A stretch of 64,000 bases of DNA from Ensifer sesbaniae (GTDB lineage Bacteria > Pseudomonadota > Alphaproteobacteria > Rhizobiales > Rhizobiaceae), in NCBI RefSeq assembly GCF_013283665.1, contig NZ_JABEKU010000002.1, positions 1,672,863 to 1,736,862 of the forward strand. The letters are read 5' to 3'. The first letter of the stretch is position 1. Each line of letters starts with the position of its first letter. Of the stretch, positions 61,394 through 64,000 are shown in pieces. The notes under the pieces were generated by a model that did not search any database, was not told the origin of the DNA, and saw only the letters and a list, made by a program, of their open reading frames with translations. A program made the position numbers and the translations under genes.

Positions 61394-62740
61394 ATGAAAT
61401 ACCAAACCCAGAAGGTCGCGATGCTCTATTTCTATGGAGCGCTCGGCCTCTTCCTCGCCCAGGTGCTGTTCGGCGTGCTTGCCGGCACCATCTACGTCCT
61501 GCCCAACACGCTCTCCGAGCTCCTGCCCTTCAACATCGTGCGCATGGTCCATACCAACGCACTGATCGTCTGGCTGCTCATGGGCTTCATGGGTGCTACC
61601 TATTACCTGCTGCCCGAAGAAGCGGAAACCGAACTCTACAGCACGAAGATCGCCATCGCGCAGTTCTGGATCTTCCTGATCGCCGCGGCCGTCGCCGTCG
61701 TCGGCTATCTCATGCATATCCACGAGGGTCGCGAATTCCTCGAACAGCCCTTCGCGATCAAGGTCGGCATCGTCATCGTCGCGCTGATGTTCCTCTACAA
61801 CATCACGCTGACGGTGCTGAAAGGCCGCAAGACCACGGTTACCAACATCCTGATCTTCGGGCTTTGGGGTGTCGCGATCTTCTTCCTCTTCGCCTTCTAC
61901 AACCCGATCAACCTCGCGCTCGATAAGATGTACTGGTGGTACGTCGTCCACCTCTGGGTCGAAGGCGTCTGGGAACTGATCATGGCATCGGTGCTCGCCT
62001 TCCTGATGATCAAGCTCAACGGAATCGACCGCGAAGTCGTCGAAAAGTGGCTCTATGTCATCGTCGGCCTGGCGCTCTTCTCCGGCATTCTCGGCACGGG
62101 CCACCATTACTACTGGATCGGTGCGCCGGGTTACTGGCAGTGGATCGGTTCGTTGTTCTCGACGCTGGAAGTCGCACCCTTCTTCACCATGGTGATCTTC
62201 ACCTTCGTGATGACCTGGAAGGCCGGCCGCAAGCATCCGAACCGTGCCGCCCTCCTCTGGTCGATCGGCTGCTCGGTCATGGCCTTCTTCGGTGCCGGCG
62301 TCTGGGGTTTCCTGCACACGCTGTCTTCGGTCAACTACTACACCCACGGTACCCAGGTGACCGCGGCCCACGGACACCTCGCCTTCTTCGGCGCCTATGT
62401 GATGCTGAACCTCGCAGTCATGGCCTATGCCATCCCGGAGATCCGCGGCCGCGCCCCCTATAACCAGTGGCTGTCGATCACAAGCTTCTGGATCATGTGC
62501 ACCGCCATGTCGGTCATGACCTTCGCGCTCACCTTCGCCGGCGTTCTCCAGGCGCACCTGCAGCGCGTGCTCGGCGAAAGCTACATGGACGTTCAGGATC
62601 AGCTTGCGCTGTTCTACTGGATCCGCCTCGGCTCCGGTGCCGTCGTCCTGATCTCGGCGCTGATGTTCATCTGGGCGGTTCTCGTGCCCGGCCGGGAGCG
62701 CAGCGAGAAACTCAGCGGCGTCGTCCAGCCCGCCGAATGA
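61394..62740 (+). CDS. norB: Nitric oxide reductase large subunit
   Basis: 448 aa with about twelve TM segments, a heme-copper oxidase superfamily member. Histidine and glutamate positions: HTNALIVWLLMGFMGATYYL, WVEGVWELIMASVLAFLMI, HHYYWIGAPGYW and AHGHLAFFGAYVMLNLAVMA. Active site is heme b3 with non-heme FeB. Reduces NO to N2O, membrane quinone pool via cytochrome c and NorC. 24 bp after norC. Confidence 0.96.
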   Translation: MKYQTQKVAMLYFYGALGLFLAQVLFGVLAGTIYVLPNTLSELLPFNIVRMVHTNALIVWLLMGFMGATYYLLPEEAETELYSTKIAIAQFWIFLIAAAVAVVGYLMHIHEGREFLEQPFAIKVGIVIVALMFLYNITLTVLKGRKTTVTNILIFGLWGVAIFFLFAFYNPINLALDKMYWWYVVHLWVEGVWELIMASVLAFLMIKLNGIDREVVEKWLYVIVGLALFSGILGTGHHYYWIGAPGYWQWIGSLFSTLEVAPFFTMVIFTFVMTWKAGRKHPNRAALLWSIGCSVMAFFGAGVWGFLHTLSSVNYYTHGTQVTAAHGHLAFFGAYVMLNLAVMAYAIPEIRGRAPYNQWLSITSFWIMCTAMSVMTFALTFAGVLQAHLQRVLGESYMDVQDQLALFYWIRLGSGAVVLISALMFIWAVLVPGRERSEKLSGVVQPAE

Positions 62741-62804
62741 CCCATCAGCCGGCGCGGTTCCCCGCGCCGGCACCCCCCAAGAATTTTCAGCATGGAGACC
62801 TGCC

Positions 62805-63617
62805 ATGAGCCCTGTCCAAACCGCCATCAGTCGCGCGGCGCTCGATATCCCCGCCTATAGTCCCGCCGGCAATGAATGCACGCTGTTCGAAAGCGCCTGG
62901 GTGCGGCAGTTGCCGCTGCTCCTCAAGGGACCGACCGGTTGCGGCAAGACTCGCTTCGTCAGCCACATGGCAGCGAAGCTCGGCCTGCCGCTTTCGACCG
63001 TGTCCTGCCATGACGATCTTGCCGCCGCTGACCTCACTGGTCGCTATCTGCTGAAGGGTGGCGACACCGTCTGGGTCGACGGCCCCCTGACCCGCGCCGT
63101 GCGCGACGGCGGCGTTTGCTATCTCGACGAGATCGTCGAGGCTCGCAAGGATGTCGCCGTCGTCCTGCATCCGCTGACCGACGATCGCCGCATGTTGCCG
63201 CTCGAACGCACCGGCGAACTGCTCGAAGCCCCCTCGAGCTTCATGCTGATCGTCTCCTACAATCCCGGCTACCAGAACCTGCTGAAGAGCCTTAAGCCCA
63301 GCACCAGGCAGCGCTTCGTGGCGATCGAATTCGATTTCCTGCCGAAGAACCAGGAGATCGCGGTCGTTTCCCAGGAAAGTGGATTGCTGGAAAGCCAGGT
63401 GGCGCCGCTCGTCAATCTCGCGCATCGGCTGCGCGCCCTCAAGGGGCATGACCTGGAAGAAGGCGTGTCGACCCGGCTGCTCGTCTACTGCGCCTCGCTG
63501 ATCGATGCCGGCATGCCGGTCAAGGACGCGGTGCGGGCCGCGATGATCGAGCCGCTCACCGATGAGCCGGATGTGCGCGCAGCACTTCTCGAAGTAGCCG
63601 GCTCCCTGATCGCCTGA
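62805..63617 (+). CDS. norQ: NorQ, MoxR-type AAA+ ATPase
   Basis: 270 aa. Walker A is LLKGPTGCGKTRF, Walker B is VCYLDEIVEARKD; the sensor stretch is MLIVSYNPGYQNLLKSLKPS. A MoxR-family chaperone needed to insert FeB into NorB together with NorD. 8 bp before norD. Confidence 0.95.
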   Translation: MSPVQTAISRAALDIPAYSPAGNECTLFESAWVRQLPLLLKGPTGCGKTRFVSHMAAKLGLPLSTVSCHDDLAAADLTGRYLLKGGDTVWVDGPLTRAVRDGGVCYLDEIVEARKDVAVVLHPLTDDRRMLPLERTGELLEAPSSFMLIVSYNPGYQNLLKSLKPSTRQRFVAIEFDFLPKNQEIAVVSQESGLLESQVAPLVNLAHRLRALKGHDLEEGVSTRLLVYCASLIDAGMPVKDAVRAAMIEPLTDEPDVRAALLEVAGSLIA

Positions 63618-63625
63618 GGTGAGCC

Positions 63626-64000
63626 ATGCTTGATTTCCTCGAGCTCGAAGAAACCGTCGGGCGGGCATGGCACCGTTTCGTCGGCAACACCAGAACGTGG
63701 CGGCGCTATCCGGAAGAAGCGATGAAGCTCACCGACATGATGCCGGTGCTCGGCGTGTCCTTTCGCGGACATGGCGGCGAGGCGGCGGTGCAGATTGTGC
63801 CGGCCCGTGGTCGAACCTCTACCCATCGATTGCGGTGGCGGCAGCGCATGGGGCTCGGCGAAGAGAAGCTCGTGCAGCCGGCGCGCGACCACGCGTCGCT
63901 GATGCTGCCTGGCGAGATCGATATCTTTCCGACGAAGGACCTCAACCGGGATCTCTATCACTGGCTGGTTGCCTTCATGGCAACGATGCCGGTCGACCCC
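63626..64000 (+). CDS. norD: NorD, N-terminal part (3' end outside window)
   Basis: 125 codons are present. The sequence MLDFLELEETVGRAWHRFVG and LYHWLVAFMATMPVDP matches the NorD N-terminal region; the VWA domain is beyond the right edge. Works with NorQ in NO-reductase activation. ATG 63626 follows GAGGTGAGCC. Confidence 0.9.
   Translation, partial: MLDFLELEETVGRAWHRFVGNTRTWRRYPEEAMKLTDMMPVLGVSFRGHGGEAAVQIVPARGRTSTHRLRWRQRMGLGEEKLVQPARDHASLMLPGEIDIFPTKDLNRDLYHWLVAFMATMPVDP

Noticed and set aside
60863-62827. Long open frame antisense to norC and norB
   Set aside because: A shadow of conserved nor genes; it runs across two genes and their intergenic DNA.
1-64000. CRISPR arrays, tRNA, rRNA genes or prophage
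   Set aside because: No regularly spaced repeats, cloverleaf-like segments or phage structural genes were seen; the only complete mobile element is the IS3-type element.

Overview
The window is GC-rich, densely packed alphaproteobacterial DNA. The gene sets point to the Rhizobiaceae, most likely Ensifer/Sinorhizobium: an agpT-agaL1-agpABCD-agaL2 alpha-galactoside locus, a hydroxyproline (hyp) cluster, a thiOSGE operon, a bioBFDAZ operon with BioZ and BioR-type operators, and rhizobial-type intergenic mosaic repeats. The mix of catabolic ABC operons, vitamin operons and a denitrification block suggests a chromid or large plasmid. This placement is inference; no replication genes, rRNA or tRNA genes were seen.

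Layout. 1-5.0 kb: hydroxyproline/proline-type catabolism (hypH partial, hypS, hypD, GntR regulator hypR) with three related candidate operators. A 1.44-kb IS3/IS150-type element sits exactly in the loop of the terminator between hypS and hypD. 5.3-9.2 kb: a DUF1127 small protein, an EVE-domain protein, a methyltransferase, a nucleotide cyclase fused to a YHS domain, and scrambled AraC and methyltransferase remnants. 9.3-19.4 kb: the alpha-galactoside regulator, transporter and two GH4 enzymes. 19.5-23.3 kb: a two-component system and a patatin-like lipoprotein. 23.5-29.6 kb: a sugar ABC transporter whose operon ends in two exported proteins (a formylglycine-generating-enzyme-like fold without the catalytic cysteines, and a ScyD-like beta-propeller). 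29.7-38.5 kb: a GH25 lysozyme-like lipoprotein, a radical SAM protein translationally coupled to a 1370-aa soluble-adenylyl-cyclase-like protein, and a divergent Tat-type amidohydrolase.

38.5-46.8 kb: thiOSGE behind a TPP riboswitch, with no thiC between riboswitch and thiO, then bioBFDAZ behind paired BioR boxes. 46.9-52.5 kb: a LacI regulator with two perfect operators facing an RbsBAC-type transporter and a FucU/RbsD mutarotase.

52.6-64 kb forms an oxygen-limitation island: ubiT-ubiU-ubiV (O2-independent ubiquinone hydroxylation) divergent from ubiD-ubiX, then nnrU with a hemerythrin-like protein, a DUF1326 protein, an unlisted 51-aa membrane peptide, and norEFCBQ plus the start of norD. 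Four CRP/FNR-family palindromes lie at its promoters. Together they suggest that quinone supply and nitric oxide reduction are switched on by the same low-oxygen/NO regulators.
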